From Mycobacteriales bacterium (GTDB lineage: Bacteria > Actinomycetota > Actinomycetes > Mycobacteriales > QHCD01): 35,413 nt of DNA. The translations under genes and the position numbers were made by a program. Shown piece after piece: positions 23,518 through 31,665 of this stretch (position 1 is its first letter; every line of letters begins with the position of its first letter). The stretch spans positions 1 to 35,413 of the forward strand of contig DASXJE010000243.1 of NCBI GenBank assembly GCA_036497565.1, given 5' to 3'. Below the pieces are notes generated by a model, which was not told where the DNA came from, searched no databases, and was given only the letters and a program-made list of their open reading frames with translations.

Positions 23518-24690
23518 ATGAAGCGACGCATCATCGTCGGCCTCGGTGCGGTGGCTCTCGGAGTGGGCGCGGTCGCGGCTCCCGCCTCCGCCGCCTCGAC
23601 TTCGACCTCGGCGGCGGCGACGCCCGCCAAGCCGGTCGTCGTCGTCAGCGGGCTGAACAATCCGCGCCAGCTCGCCTGGGGCCCGCACGGCCTCCTGGTG
23701 GCCGAGGCTGGGCGCGGCTCGCTGCATCCCGGCAAGAACAACTGCTTCGCGGGTCCGGAGGGTCAGACCTGCGTCGGGGCCACCGGCTCGGTCAGCCTGA
23801 TCGCGCAGCCCGGCCTCACTTACAACGCCAGGCCGCACCGGATCGTCACCGGACTGTTGTCGGGCGCTGCACCGGACGGTGGTTCGGCCACCGGCTCGGA
23901 CGGAGTCGACGCCCAGAACGGCTCGGTTCTGATCCAGCAGACCTACTTCCCGGTCCAGCTTCCGCACGGACTCCCGGCGTGGCAGAACGGAAAGCTGCTC
24001 GCAGCAAGGCACGGCCGGCTCAGCAGCGTGGCCAACATCGCCAAGGTCGAGCTGACCCGCAACCCGGACGGCCTCCAGGTCGACTCCGATCCCTATGCCG
24101 TGCTCGCCCTCGGCAGGCACAGCTCGCTGACCGCCGACGCGGCGGCCAACGACCTGATCCTCGTCCGCAACGGGAAGGCCCGGCCGTTCACCGTGTTCCC
24201 GCTGCACGGCTGCGGCGGCCACCGCGACCCCAACGGGTGTGACCAGGAGTCGGTGCCGACTTCGCTGGCCCGGGGCCCGGGCAACGCGATCTACGTCGGC
24301 GAGCTCGCCCACTTCGAACCCGGCGAGGCGCGGGTGTGGAAGGTCTCCGCGACCACCGGAAAGATCCTGGGCTACTACGGCAAGGGCGGCACGATCTGCC
24401 CGAGCGACCAGACCGGCTTCACCACCGTCACCGGCGTGCAGTTCGGCCGCGACGGCAGTCTCTACGTGAGCGAACTCCTCGGCGGCGCCAACGGTCAGGG
24501 CGACATCGTGAAGATCGCCCCCGACTGCACCCGCACCAGCATGGCGGTGCCGCTCCCGGCCGGCCTCGCGCTCGATCGGCACAACAACGTCTACGTGTCA
24601 GCCTTCAGCCTCTCGGACACCGACGGTGCCGTTCCGCAGCCTGGTGCGCCTGCTCTTCCGCCCGGTCAGGTGTGGCGGGTGCGCTTCTGA
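23518..24690 (+). CDS. Secreted ScyD/ScyE-family beta-propeller-like protein
   Basis: This 390-residue protein has a signal peptide MKRRIIVGLGAVALGVGAV followed by AAPASA, with cleavage near residue 26. The mature part begins with PVVVVSGLNNPRQLAWGPHGLLVAEAG and contains several propeller-like blades (TSLARGPGNAIYVGELAH, VQFGRDGSLYVSELLGG, GLALDRHNNVYVSAF). This pattern marks the ScyD/ScyE family, named after cyanobacterial scytonemin-cluster genes but common in actinobacteria with unknown roles. Four Cys (FAGPEGQTC, GCGGHRDPNGCD) could form disulfides. The ATG has GGGGGG upstream. It overlaps the next gene's start. An extracellular ligand-binding or lactonase-like function is possible but unproven. 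Confidence 0.85.
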   Translation: MKRRIIVGLGAVALGVGAVAAPASAASTSTSAAATPAKPVVVVSGLNNPRQLAWGPHGLLVAEAGRGSLHPGKNNCFAGPEGQTCVGATGSVSLIAQPGLTYNARPHRIVTGLLSGAAPDGGSATGSDGVDAQNGSVLIQQTYFPVQLPHGLPAWQNGKLLAARHGRLSSVANIAKVELTRNPDGLQVDSDPYAVLALGRHSSLTADAAANDLILVRNGKARPFTVFPLHGCGGHRDPNGCDQESVPTSLARGPGNAIYVGELAHFEPGEARVWKVSATTGKILGYYGKGGTICPSDQTGFTTVTGVQFGRDGSLYVSELLGGANGQGDIVKIAPDCTRTSMAVPLPAGLALDRHNNVYVSAFSLSDTDGAVPQPGAPALPPGQVWRVRF

Positions 24691-25628
24691 CCCGCCCCGA
24701 TCAGCCGGTCAGCCAGGCTGATTTCGACGCGCTGTACGGCGAGCTACGCCACGCCAATCCTTGGGGAGACCAGGATCGTCGCGGTGCGCTGAACCACCTG
24801 ACGCCGGCCCGGGTGCTGGCAGCCGTGCAGCGGGTGACCGCAGGCCGCACGGTCAGCATGAGCGCCACGATCGGAACCCACGCCGCAGCAGACGATCCCG
24901 AGCATGCGGTGCACACCATGACCGGCACCGGGGTCGAGGTGTTCGAGAACGACTCGCAGGGACTGAACTTCGCCACCGATCACATCGAGATGAACGTGCA
25001 CGGCAACGCGAACAGCCATCTCGACGCCCTCTGCCACGTCATCTACCGCGAGCAGCTCTACAACGGCGTACCGGCGACGGCGGTCACCTCCACCGGCGCG
25101 GACGCCCTCGACGTCGACGACGACCAGAACGGGATCGTCGGCCGCGGCGTACTCCTGGACATTCCGCGGCTACGTGGTGAGCGGTGGCTCGAGCCGGGCG
25201 ACCACGTCTACGCCGACGACCTGATTGCGGCCGAGCGGGAGCAGCACGTCACGGTCGGCCCCGGCGACCTGCTGTTCGTCCGGCTGGGGCACCGGCGCCG
25301 CAGGGAGGAGCTCGGGCCTTGGGATGTCGCCGCCTCCCGGGCCGGGCTACACCCCAGCGCGATGCCGCTGCTCGCCGAACGCCAGATCGCGCTGATGGGC
25401 AGCGACACCAACAGCGATGCCGCGCCGAGCAGCACGGCGGGTGTCGACTTCCCGATCCACGTGCTGGCCATCAACGCCTTGGGGATCCAGCTGCTGGACT
25501 ACCTCGACCTCGATGAGCTCGCCCAGGCCTGTGCGCACCGCGACGACTGGTCGTTTCTCAGCGTGATCGCCCCGCTCCGGCTCCCCGAGGCGACCGGCTC
25601 GCCGGTCAACCCGATCGCGATCCTGTGA
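24672..25628 (+). CDS. Cyclase-family metal-dependent hydrolase (kynurenine-formamidase-like)
   Basis: This 318-residue protein belongs to the cyclase / metal-dependent hydrolase family that includes bacterial kynurenine formamidase and isatin hydrolase. The metal motif is seen as HGNANSHLDALCH (110-122), with His110, His116, Asp118 and His122 as expected ligands. The common HxGTHxDxPxH has NAN in place of G-T. RGVLLDIPRL, VGPGDLLFVRLGH and a Ser/Asp-rich loop LMGSDTNSDAAPS support the assignment. GTG 24672 gives a 19-nt overlap with the upstream secreted protein gene; no better start lies close downstream. It is probably cytoplasmic. The substrate is not predictable. Confidence 0.88.
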   Translation: MAGALLTRPDQPVSQADFDALYGELRHANPWGDQDRRGALNHLTPARVLAAVQRVTAGRTVSMSATIGTHAAADDPEHAVHTMTGTGVEVFENDSQGLNFATDHIEMNVHGNANSHLDALCHVIYREQLYNGVPATAVTSTGADALDVDDDQNGIVGRGVLLDIPRLRGERWLEPGDHVYADDLIAAEREQHVTVGPGDLLFVRLGHRRRREELGPWDVAASRAGLHPSAMPLLAERQIALMGSDTNSDAAPSSTAGVDFPIHVLAINALGIQLLDYLDLDELAQACAHRDDWSFLSVIAPLRLPEATGSPVNPIAIL

Positions 25629-25732
25629 GGCGCCGACGCCTGCCCATCCGCCGCGTCGGCGAAACGTCGTAAGTTGGAGGCATGGCAGTCGTCGGTCGGG
25701 CGCCGCAGCGTACGCGGGGAGGTCGGTAGGCG

Positions 25733-25975
25733 ATGGCCCGCGACTTCTCGGCGGTCGGGCGGGTCGGTGTCCTCACCGAACCCACCCGTGGCGGCACCGG
25801 CCCCGGCGAGGTGTTGATCAAGATCCGCGGGGGTTCCGAAACCTACCTGGCCTGGTCCGACGAACCGCTGCCGAAGGGGGCAAACGTCCTGGTCATCGAA
25901 TCCCGGGGTGCGCGCGCCGTCGACGTCACCCCGTGGTTCGACGCCCCTGGACTGTCCACCGCCGTTCCCGATTAG
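25733..25975 (+). CDS. Short NfeD-like OB-fold protein
   Basis: This 80-residue protein equals just the C-terminal soluble OB-fold domain of NfeD proteins: RVGVLTEPTRGGTGPGEVLIKIRGG, a turn, then GANVLVIESRGARAVDVTPWF. There are no membrane helices or protease domain. NfeD proteins are encoded next to flotillins, and the flotillin gene follows 9 nt downstream, which supports the call. ATG 25733 has GGGGAGG further upstream and GTAGG close by. It probably assists assembly or membrane placement of the flotillin. Confidence 0.75.
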   Translation: MARDFSAVGRVGVLTEPTRGGTGPGEVLIKIRGGSETYLAWSDEPLPKGANVLVIESRGARAVDVTPWFDAPGLSTAVPD

Positions 25976-25984
25976 GAGACCTCA

Positions 25985-27151
25985 ATGTTCGGCTATCACG
26001 TTCCGGCGCCCGACCAGGCGATGCTGATCTCTGGTGGGCAACACTCCGAGGGCGGTACGCCGTTCCGCGTCGTCACCGGCCACGGGACCTTCGTCCTGCC
26101 CTTCTTCCGCAAGGTCCGCTTCCTGACTCTCGCGATGTGTGAGGCCGAGGTCGCCGAGGCCTGTGTCACCAAGCAGGGGATCGCGCTCAACGTGCGGGCG
26201 GTCATCGCCTTCAAGGTCGGCAACGACGACGAGAGCATCGTCAACGCCGGGCAGCGTTTCCTCTCCGACCAGAACCAGATGTCGGTGCTCACCGGCCGGA
26301 TCTTCTCCGGTCACCTGCGGTCGATCGTCGGGTCGATGACCGTGGAGGAGATCGTCACCGAGCGGCAGAAACTTGCGACCGAGGTCCTGGACGGCTCCAA
26401 GGCCGAGATGGCCAAGATCGGTCTGAGCGTCGACGCGCTGCAGATCCAGTCGATCGACGACATGAAGCTCGGCTATATCGCGGCGATGGCCGCGCCGCAC
26501 AACGCTGCGATCCAGCGGCAGGCGCAGATCGCGCAGGCGCAGGCGAATCAGGCCGCCGCGGAGGCAGAACAGCAGTCGCAGCGCGCACAGGCGGAATACG
26601 CCCGGCAGACGGCGATCGTGCAGGCGCAGTACAAGGCCGAGGTCGACCGCGCGCAGGCCGAGGCGGCGCAGGCTGGGCCGCTCACCCAGGCGCAGACGCA
26701 GCGGGAGGTCATCGCCGCGCAGACCGAGCTCGCCCAGCGGGAGGCCGAACTCCGCCAGCAGGAACTGGTCGCCGAGGTGGTCAAGCCCGCGCTCGCGGAG
26801 GCCGAGCGGGTCCGGGTCCTCGCCCAGGCCGACGCGGAGAAGATGCGGATCCAGGCCGAGGCCGCGGCGTCCAACAACCGGGTCGCGCTCGACCGCATGC
26901 TTATCGACCAGCTACCCCTGATCGTCAAGGAGGCGGCGCAGGGGCTCAGCGGTGCCAACGTCAACATCCTCAACGGGGCCGACGGCCTCGGCGAGATCGC
27001 TTCCGGGCTGGTCGGTCAGGGCATGTCCATCCTCGACTCGATCAAGAAGGGGATGGGCGAGCAGCCGCCGGCGGACGCCGACGTCGGTCGGGCCCAGCGT
27101 GAACTCGAGTCCTCGCCCGAACGCCGTTCCGACGAGTCCGACGTGGCCTGA
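25985..27151 (+). CDS. Flotillin-like SPFH-domain protein
   Basis: This 388-residue protein has an SPFH domain at about 5-170 (PDQAMLISGG, FRVVTGHGTFVLPFFRKV, GRIFSGHLRSIVGSMTVEEIVTER, GLSVDALQIQSIDD). A long Ala/Gln/Glu-rich coiled coil follows at about 180-320 (for example AQANQAAAEAEQQSQRAQAEYARQ). The tail is Gly/Asp-rich. Flotillins form oligomeric scaffolds at the membrane and organise lipid domains. There is no N-terminal transmembrane hairpin, so membrane attachment must be peripheral or through the small NfeD-like partner. Strong AGGAGA lies 6 nt before ATG 25985. It forms an operon with the NfeD-like gene, and probably with the next gene. Confidence 0.9.
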   Translation: MFGYHVPAPDQAMLISGGQHSEGGTPFRVVTGHGTFVLPFFRKVRFLTLAMCEAEVAEACVTKQGIALNVRAVIAFKVGNDDESIVNAGQRFLSDQNQMSVLTGRIFSGHLRSIVGSMTVEEIVTERQKLATEVLDGSKAEMAKIGLSVDALQIQSIDDMKLGYIAAMAAPHNAAIQRQAQIAQAQANQAAAEAEQQSQRAQAEYARQTAIVQAQYKAEVDRAQAEAAQAGPLTQAQTQREVIAAQTELAQREAELRQQELVAEVVKPALAEAERVRVLAQADAEKMRIQAEAAASNNRVALDRMLIDQLPLIVKEAAQGLSGANVNILNGADGLGEIASGLVGQGMSILDSIKKGMGEQPPADADVGRAQRELESSPERRSDESDVA

Positions 27152-27166
27152 CCGTCCGACGTCAGC

Positions 27167-27742
27167 ATGCTGATCCGGCCCACGGAGCTCGAGGCGATCC
27201 GTCGCGGCGACATCGACCTCGGCTATCGGTTGTGGGATCGTCCGCGCCTTCTCGTCGGGACCAAGATGCGCACCCGCGTCGGGCTCGTCGAGGTGACGTC
27301 GGTCGACCAGGTCGAGCCGGACAGCATCACCGACCTCGACGCGGTTCGGGCCGGCGCGGCCTCGCGCGTCGACCTGTTCGCCCGTCTCGGCGACCGTCCG
27401 GGCCGGGCGATCTACCGCGTCGGGCTGCGTTACGCGGGAGCTGACCCGCGGGTCGCGCTCCGCGAGGTCGCCGACCTCACCGGCGAGGAGCGCGCCGACC
27501 TCCTCGACCGTCTGGCCCGGTTCGACAAGGCCGCTCCGCGCGGGCCCTGGACCGGCGCGACCCTGGAGATCATCAACCGGCGCCCGGAGGTCCGCGCGCC
27601 CGACCTCGCCGCGGAACTCGGTTACGAGACCGTCGTCTTCAAGCGGAACGTCCGCAAGCTCAAGGAACTCGGCCTCACCGAATCGCTCAGCGTCGGATAC
27701 CGGCTCTCGCCGCGTGGGCGCGCCCTGACCGGTCTGTCGTAG
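27167..27742 (+). CDS. ASCH-like / winged-helix hypothetical protein
   Basis: This 191-residue protein seems to have two parts. Residues 1-70 (MLIRPTELEAIRRGDIDLGYRLWDRP ... VGLVEVTSVDQVEPDSITDLDAVRAG) resemble an ASCH/PUA-like RNA-binding fold. Residues 120-191 look like a winged helix (TGATLEIINRRPEVRAPDLAAELG, then FKRNVRKLKELGLTESLSVGYRLSPRG). The function is unknown; a nucleic-acid-binding role is inferred. It begins 15 nt after the flotillin stop with a weak ribosome binding site, and is convergent with the deacetylase gene 9 nt away. Confidence 0.6.
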   Translation: MLIRPTELEAIRRGDIDLGYRLWDRPRLLVGTKMRTRVGLVEVTSVDQVEPDSITDLDAVRAGAASRVDLFARLGDRPGRAIYRVGLRYAGADPRVALREVADLTGEERADLLDRLARFDKAAPRGPWTGATLEIINRRPEVRAPDLAAELGYETVVFKRNVRKLKELGLTESLSVGYRLSPRGRALTGLS

Positions 27743-27751
27743 GGCCGTTCG

Positions 27752-28675
27752 TCAGCGCAGGCCTGCGAAAAGGTCGTCCTCGGGGAGCGGCGCGTCGGTG
27801 TTGTCCTGGACGCGGACGAAGGTCTCCATACCCATGAGCTCGGTGAACCTCTCCTTGCCCATCCGCAGGAAAACGATGTTGTCGCTCTGGCTGGCGTGGG
27901 CGGCGAGTGCGTCGTACTTCTGACCGCCGAATTCGGTGGTGTCCACCCACGTGGTGATCTGCTCGTCCGGAAGCCCGATCTCCATCTCGGGCTCCTGATG
28001 CGAATGATCCCCAGGCGAATCGTCCCCGTGCGAGTGATCCCCGTGCGAGTGATTCTCGTGCGAGTGATCCTCGTGCGAGTGATCGGGCTCGTCCCACTCC
28101 ATGCCGTACTCACGCATGAGCTGACCGAACTTCTGAATCATCGATCGGGGTGCCGTCGTCCAGTACACCTTGGCCGGGATGCCCGTCGATGCCACCGCGG
28201 CCATCGTCACGCGGTGCGCCTGGATGTGGTCGGGATGGCCGTAGAAGCCGTTCTCGTCGTAGGTCACGACGACGTCTGGCCGGTAGCGGCGCATCAGATC
28301 GGCGAGCCGGGCCGCCGCCTCGTCGACCGGTGTCGTCCAGAACGAACCCGGCGCGTCGTTGTTCTCCCAGCCCATCATCCCGGAGTCGGCATAGCCGAGC
28401 ATCTCCAGATCGCCGACCTTCAACGCCGCGCAGCTCGCCTCGAGCTCACTGCGGCGCATGGCGACGACCGCGTCCCGGTCATGACCGGGCTCGCCCGGCT
28501 TGACCCCGCCCGGGCCGTCGCCGGCCGCGCCGTCCGTGCAGACCACGAGCACGGTCTCGATGCCCTCCGCCGCATATCGCGCCAGGATGCCGCCGGTTCC
28601 CGTCGCTTCGTCGTCGGGATGAGCGTGCACGGCCATCAGCGTCAGAGGCCGGTCGGTCGGGTGCCCGTTTGTCAT
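27752..28675 (-). CDS. PIG-L-family deacetylase (MshB/Mca-like) with His-rich insert
   Basis: This 307-residue zinc-dependent N-deacetylase is of the PIG-L/LmbE family, which in actinobacteria includes mycothiol enzymes MshB and Mca. AHPDDE (18-23) and HPDH (147-150) supply the metal site; VVVTYDENGFYGHPDH is closest in style to MshB. Residues 198-226 are an inserted loop built from five-residue units of the form (E/G)(D/N)HSH, with ten His. The catalytic core on both sides is intact. The ATG at 28675 is 63 bp from the divergent MFS gene. It could act on a glucosaminyl conjugate or another acetylated sugar; which is not decided by the sequence. Confidence 0.88.
   Translation of the reverse strand: MTNGHPTDRPLTLMAVHAHPDDEATGTGGILARYAAEGIETVLVVCTDGAAGDGPGGVKPGEPGHDRDAVVAMRRSELEASCAALKVGDLEMLGYADSGMMGWENNDAPGSFWTTPVDEAAARLADLMRRYRPDVVVTYDENGFYGHPDHIQAHRVTMAAVASTGIPAKVYWTTAPRSMIQKFGQLMREYGMEWDEPDHSHEDHSHENHSHGDHSHGDDSPGDHSHQEPEMEIGLPDEQITTWVDTTEFGGQKYDALAAHASQSDNIVFLRMGKERFTELMGMETFVRVQDNTDAPLPEDDLFAGLR
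27998..28084 (-). repeat. 15-nt tandem repeat encoding the His-rich loop
   Basis: In-frame units of about 15 nt (for example CACTCGCACGAGGAT on the coding strand) repeat about six times and encode residues 198-226 of the deacetylase. One unit has decayed (GDDSP). Copy number probably varies between strains. Confidence 0.75.
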
Positions 28676-28738
28676 GGACCCAGCCTACGAGGCGCGTCAT
28701 CCCGCCCCGTCGGGTCGGTGTCGGGCAGCCTGTCCGGT

Positions 28739-30016
28739 GTGACGACGGGGACGGTACGGCGATTGCTGCCGCTTTACGTCGTGGTCTTCGTCGGCTTCGT
28801 CGGCTACAGCCTCATGATCACGGTTTTCACGCCACTTCTGCTGACCGACAACGGGGGCATATTGCCGGCGTCGGCGTCTCATGCGCAGCGGTCCTTGCTG
28901 CTCGGGGTGCTGCTGTCGGTCTATCCCCTGGGGCAGTTTCTGGGCGCCCCGGTGCTGGGCGCCTTGTCCGACCGATGGGGTCGGCGTCCCGTGCTCATCG
29001 CCACGCTGACGGTCGCCACCGCAGTCTACGTGTCGGTCGGCGCGGCGCTGCTGATAAGCAACCTCGTCCTGCTGGTGATCTGCACGTTCGTCGGAGGGCT
29101 GTTCGAGGCGAACATCTCGATCGCGCAGAGCTCGCTGGCCGACGTCACGTCATCCGCCGACCGGAGCCGGCTGTTCGGCTACGTCTACCTGAGCTCGAGC
29201 CTGGCGTACGTCGTCGGGCCGCTCGTAGGAGGTCCACTTGCCGACGACCAGGTGGTCAGCTGGTTCACGCCAGCGACTCCGTTCTTCGCGGTGGCGGTGC
29301 TGCTGGCGCTGACCCTCGGAGCAGTCGCGAGATGGCTGCCCGAGACCCACCGCCCCACCGCCGCGGGGCGGCCCCGGTCGAACGTCGGCACCCTGACCGC
29401 GGCGTTCACCGAGCGGCGGTTTCGCCGGATCTACCTGACCAACGTCTTGTTCTACCTGGCGATCTTCGGCTTCTTCCGGGTCTACCCGCTCTACCTCGTC
29501 GACCGGTTCGCGTTGGGCGTCACCCGCGAGTCGGAGTTCATCGCGTGGGTCGCGGTGCCCATCGTCGTCGCCAATCTGTGGCTGCTCCGGTCGTTGCTGC
29601 GCCGGTTCACCGCGCACGCACTCATCGTCGCGGCGGGCACCCTCACCGGCGTCGCCATGATCGTCGTTCCGCTACCGGGCATCCTGAACCTCCTCTGGGT
29701 CACCCTCGGGTTGACCGCTCTGGGCCTGGCGATCGTGCTGCCGCTCTGCGCGAGCACCCTGTCCGAGGCGGCCGGCGCCGACGAGCAGGGACACGTCCTC
29801 GGCGCCAACCAATCCCTGCAGGTGGGTGCGGAGGCCGTCTCCGGCCTGGCCGGCGGGGCGCTCGCCGCCGTGGTGAGCGCGCTGCCGCTGCTCGTCTTCG
29901 GCGGAATCGCGCTGGTGGCAAGCACACTCGCCTCGACCCGTCCCCGTAATGGCAGAACTCACGCGAGAGCAACTCCTCGGCTACCGTGGTGGCACCGGCC
30001 GAGGTCGGGCATTTGA
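28739..30016 (+). CDS. MFS transporter
   Basis: This 425-residue major facilitator protein has about 12 hydrophobic segments. The loop 2-3 motif is GALSDRWGRRPVLIATL (about 76-92), the classic MFS signature. FVGGLFEANISIAQSSLADVTSSADRSRLFGYVYLSSSLAYVVGPLVGG resembles the TetA/multidrug-efflux group. A second-half signature is weaker. GTG 28739 is the start because the first helix begins at residue 9 and the upstream frame lies on the divergent gene. It probably exports a small molecule in exchange for protons; the substrate is unknown. The C-terminus ends in a basic tail. Confidence 0.9.
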   Translation: MTTGTVRRLLPLYVVVFVGFVGYSLMITVFTPLLLTDNGGILPASASHAQRSLLLGVLLSVYPLGQFLGAPVLGALSDRWGRRPVLIATLTVATAVYVSVGAALLISNLVLLVICTFVGGLFEANISIAQSSLADVTSSADRSRLFGYVYLSSSLAYVVGPLVGGPLADDQVVSWFTPATPFFAVAVLLALTLGAVARWLPETHRPTAAGRPRSNVGTLTAAFTERRFRRIYLTNVLFYLAIFGFFRVYPLYLVDRFALGVTRESEFIAWVAVPIVVANLWLLRSLLRRFTAHALIVAAGTLTGVAMIVVPLPGILNLLWVTLGLTALGLAIVLPLCASTLSEAAGADEQGHVLGANQSLQVGAEAVSGLAGGALAAVVSALPLLVFGGIALVASTLASTRPRNGRTHARATPRLPWWHRPRSGI

Positions 30017-30038
30017 GGTTGTGAGAGGCGGTCGTGCG

Positions 30039-30638
30039 ATGCGTCCCGATATCAGACCTGGCGGCACCTTCCCTGATTACGCTCTCCCGGATCACACCGG
30101 CACGGTGCGTACTCTCAGCGAGATCCAGGGCCGCGATCCGCTTATCCTCACGCTGGCGCGGGGCAACTACTGCCCCAAAGAGCACCAGCAGCACCTCGAG
30201 TTGGCGGCCAACTACTCGAAGGTAGCGGTGGGCTACACCCAGATCGCGACGATCGCCACCGACGACCATCACACCCTGCAAGAGTTCCGCGCGTCGGTGG
30301 GCGCCCAGTGGCCCTTCCTGTCCGATCCCGGCCGCACCGTCCAGCAGGACCTCGACATCCAGGAATACACCGACCCCGACCACAACCCGATGATCCCGCA
30401 CACCTTGGTGCTCAAGCCGGGGCTGGTCGTTCACAGCATCTACAACGGGTACTGGTTCTTCGGGCGCCCGTCGTTCAACGACCTGTGGCATGACGTGCGT
30501 TCCGCCACTAGCGAGATCCGCCCGGACTGGGATCTGAGCGCTGCTGGGCTTCGCGAAGCCTGGGACGCAGGCGACTACTCGCACTTTCACGGGTGGGACC
30601 GGCGGTCCCCCGAGTCGACACCGACATCGTATGAGTGA
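30039..30638 (+). CDS. Redoxin / AhpC-TSA-like protein
   Basis: This 199-residue thioredoxin-fold protein of the peroxiredoxin/redoxin type starts PGGTFPDYALPDHTGTVRTLSEI and contains a single candidate reactive Cys45 in ARGNYCPKEHQQH, followed by LTL/TLVLKPGLVVHSIYNGYWFFGRP. The usual TxxC motif is replaced by NYC, so peroxidase activity is not certain. ATG 30039 is preceded by GAGAGG; an upstream ATG at 29949 would overlap the MFS gene end and is not preferred. It is followed immediately by a nitronate monooxygenase, suggesting a redox operon. Confidence 0.8.
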   Translation: MRPDIRPGGTFPDYALPDHTGTVRTLSEIQGRDPLILTLARGNYCPKEHQQHLELAANYSKVAVGYTQIATIATDDHHTLQEFRASVGAQWPFLSDPGRTVQQDLDIQEYTDPDHNPMIPHTLVLKPGLVVHSIYNGYWFFGRPSFNDLWHDVRSATSEIRPDWDLSAAGLREAWDAGDYSHFHGWDRRSPESTPTSYE

Positions 30639-30679
30639 CACGGCCGGTGGCCGGCAAGCGTGCGGGAGTGACTAACGCA

Positions 30680-31630
30680 GTGAGCACACCGGTTTGCGAG
30701 ATGCTTGGGATTGAACAGCCGATCGTCCAGGCGCCCATGGCCGCCATTCCGCGGCTGGCCGCCGCGGTCTCGAACGCCGGTGCGCTCGGCATGGTGACGC
30801 TGACCTGGTCCGCTGACACCGGGGCGGTCATTCGTGAGACAGCGGCGCTGACCGCGCGGCCGTTCGGCGGCAACTTCGTTCTCACCGAGGATCACCACCG
30901 CCGCCTCGACCAGGCCCTCGAAGCCGGCTTGCGGATCGTCTCGTTCATCTGGGGGGATGCCGGCGAATACGTCGAGTCGGTGCACGACGCCGGGGGAGTC
31001 GTCATGCTCACGGTCGGCAGTGCCGAGGAAGCACGGCGGGCCGTCGCGTCCGGTGTGGACGTGGTCGTCGCGCAGGGCTGGGAGGCCGGCGGCCACGTGT
31101 GGAGTCGCGTCGCGACGCTGCCGTTGGTGCCCGCCGTGGTCGACGCGGTGGCGCCGGTGCCGGTGATCGCGGCCGGCGGGATCGGTGACGCCCGCGGAGT
31201 CGCCGCGGTGCTCGCCCTCGGAGCACAGGCCGCATGGCTCGGCACGCGATTCCTGCTGGCCGAGGAGATGCCGATCCACGAGGACTACCGGCGCCGGCTG
31301 ATGGCCGCGGCCGAGACCGATCCCCAGTGGTATCCCAACCTGTACGAGGTCGGGTGGCCCGACTCTCCGCACCGCGCGCTCAGCAACTCGACGGCGAAGG
31401 CGTGGGAAGCTGCGGGCCGCCCCCCGCCCGGGCAGCGGCCGGGAGAGGGCGACGTCATCGCGCACTTCGACTCCGGCGAATCAATCGTTCGCTACGAGCC
31501 GGCACCACCGATGGCCGGGACGACGGGTGACATCGAAGCGCTCTCGATGTGGGCCGGACAGGGTATTGCGCTCGCGAAACGGTCACAGTCGGCGGCCGAA
31601 ATCGTCACCGAGCTCACCTCCCGGCTGTAA
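30680..31630 (+). CDS. Nitronate monooxygenase family flavoprotein
   Basis: This 316-residue FMN-dependent TIM-barrel enzyme is of the nitronate monooxygenase / 2-nitropropane dioxygenase family, which oxidises alkyl nitronates such as propionate-3-nitronate. VCEMLGIEQPIVQAPMA (5-21), FGGNFVLTE, VVAQGWEAGGHV with catalytic His139, and VIAAGGIGDARGVAAVLALGAQAAWLGTRF are typical. GTG 30680 is chosen since GGGAG lies 11 nt upstream and the family N-terminus starts here; GTG 30668 and GTG 30635 (overlapping the redoxin stop) are alternatives. It is possibly co-transcribed with the redoxin and the LLM oxidoreductase. Confidence 0.9.
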   Translation: MSTPVCEMLGIEQPIVQAPMAAIPRLAAAVSNAGALGMVTLTWSADTGAVIRETAALTARPFGGNFVLTEDHHRRLDQALEAGLRIVSFIWGDAGEYVESVHDAGGVVMLTVGSAEEARRAVASGVDVVVAQGWEAGGHVWSRVATLPLVPAVVDAVAPVPVIAAGGIGDARGVAAVLALGAQAAWLGTRFLLAEEMPIHEDYRRRLMAAAETDPQWYPNLYEVGWPDSPHRALSNSTAKAWEAAGRPPPGQRPGEGDVIAHFDSGESIVRYEPAPPMAGTTGDIEALSMWAGQGIALAKRSQSAAEIVTELTSRL

Positions 31631-31665
31631 CGACCCGCGCTGTTGCGCCGGCGTAGGCTCGCCGG

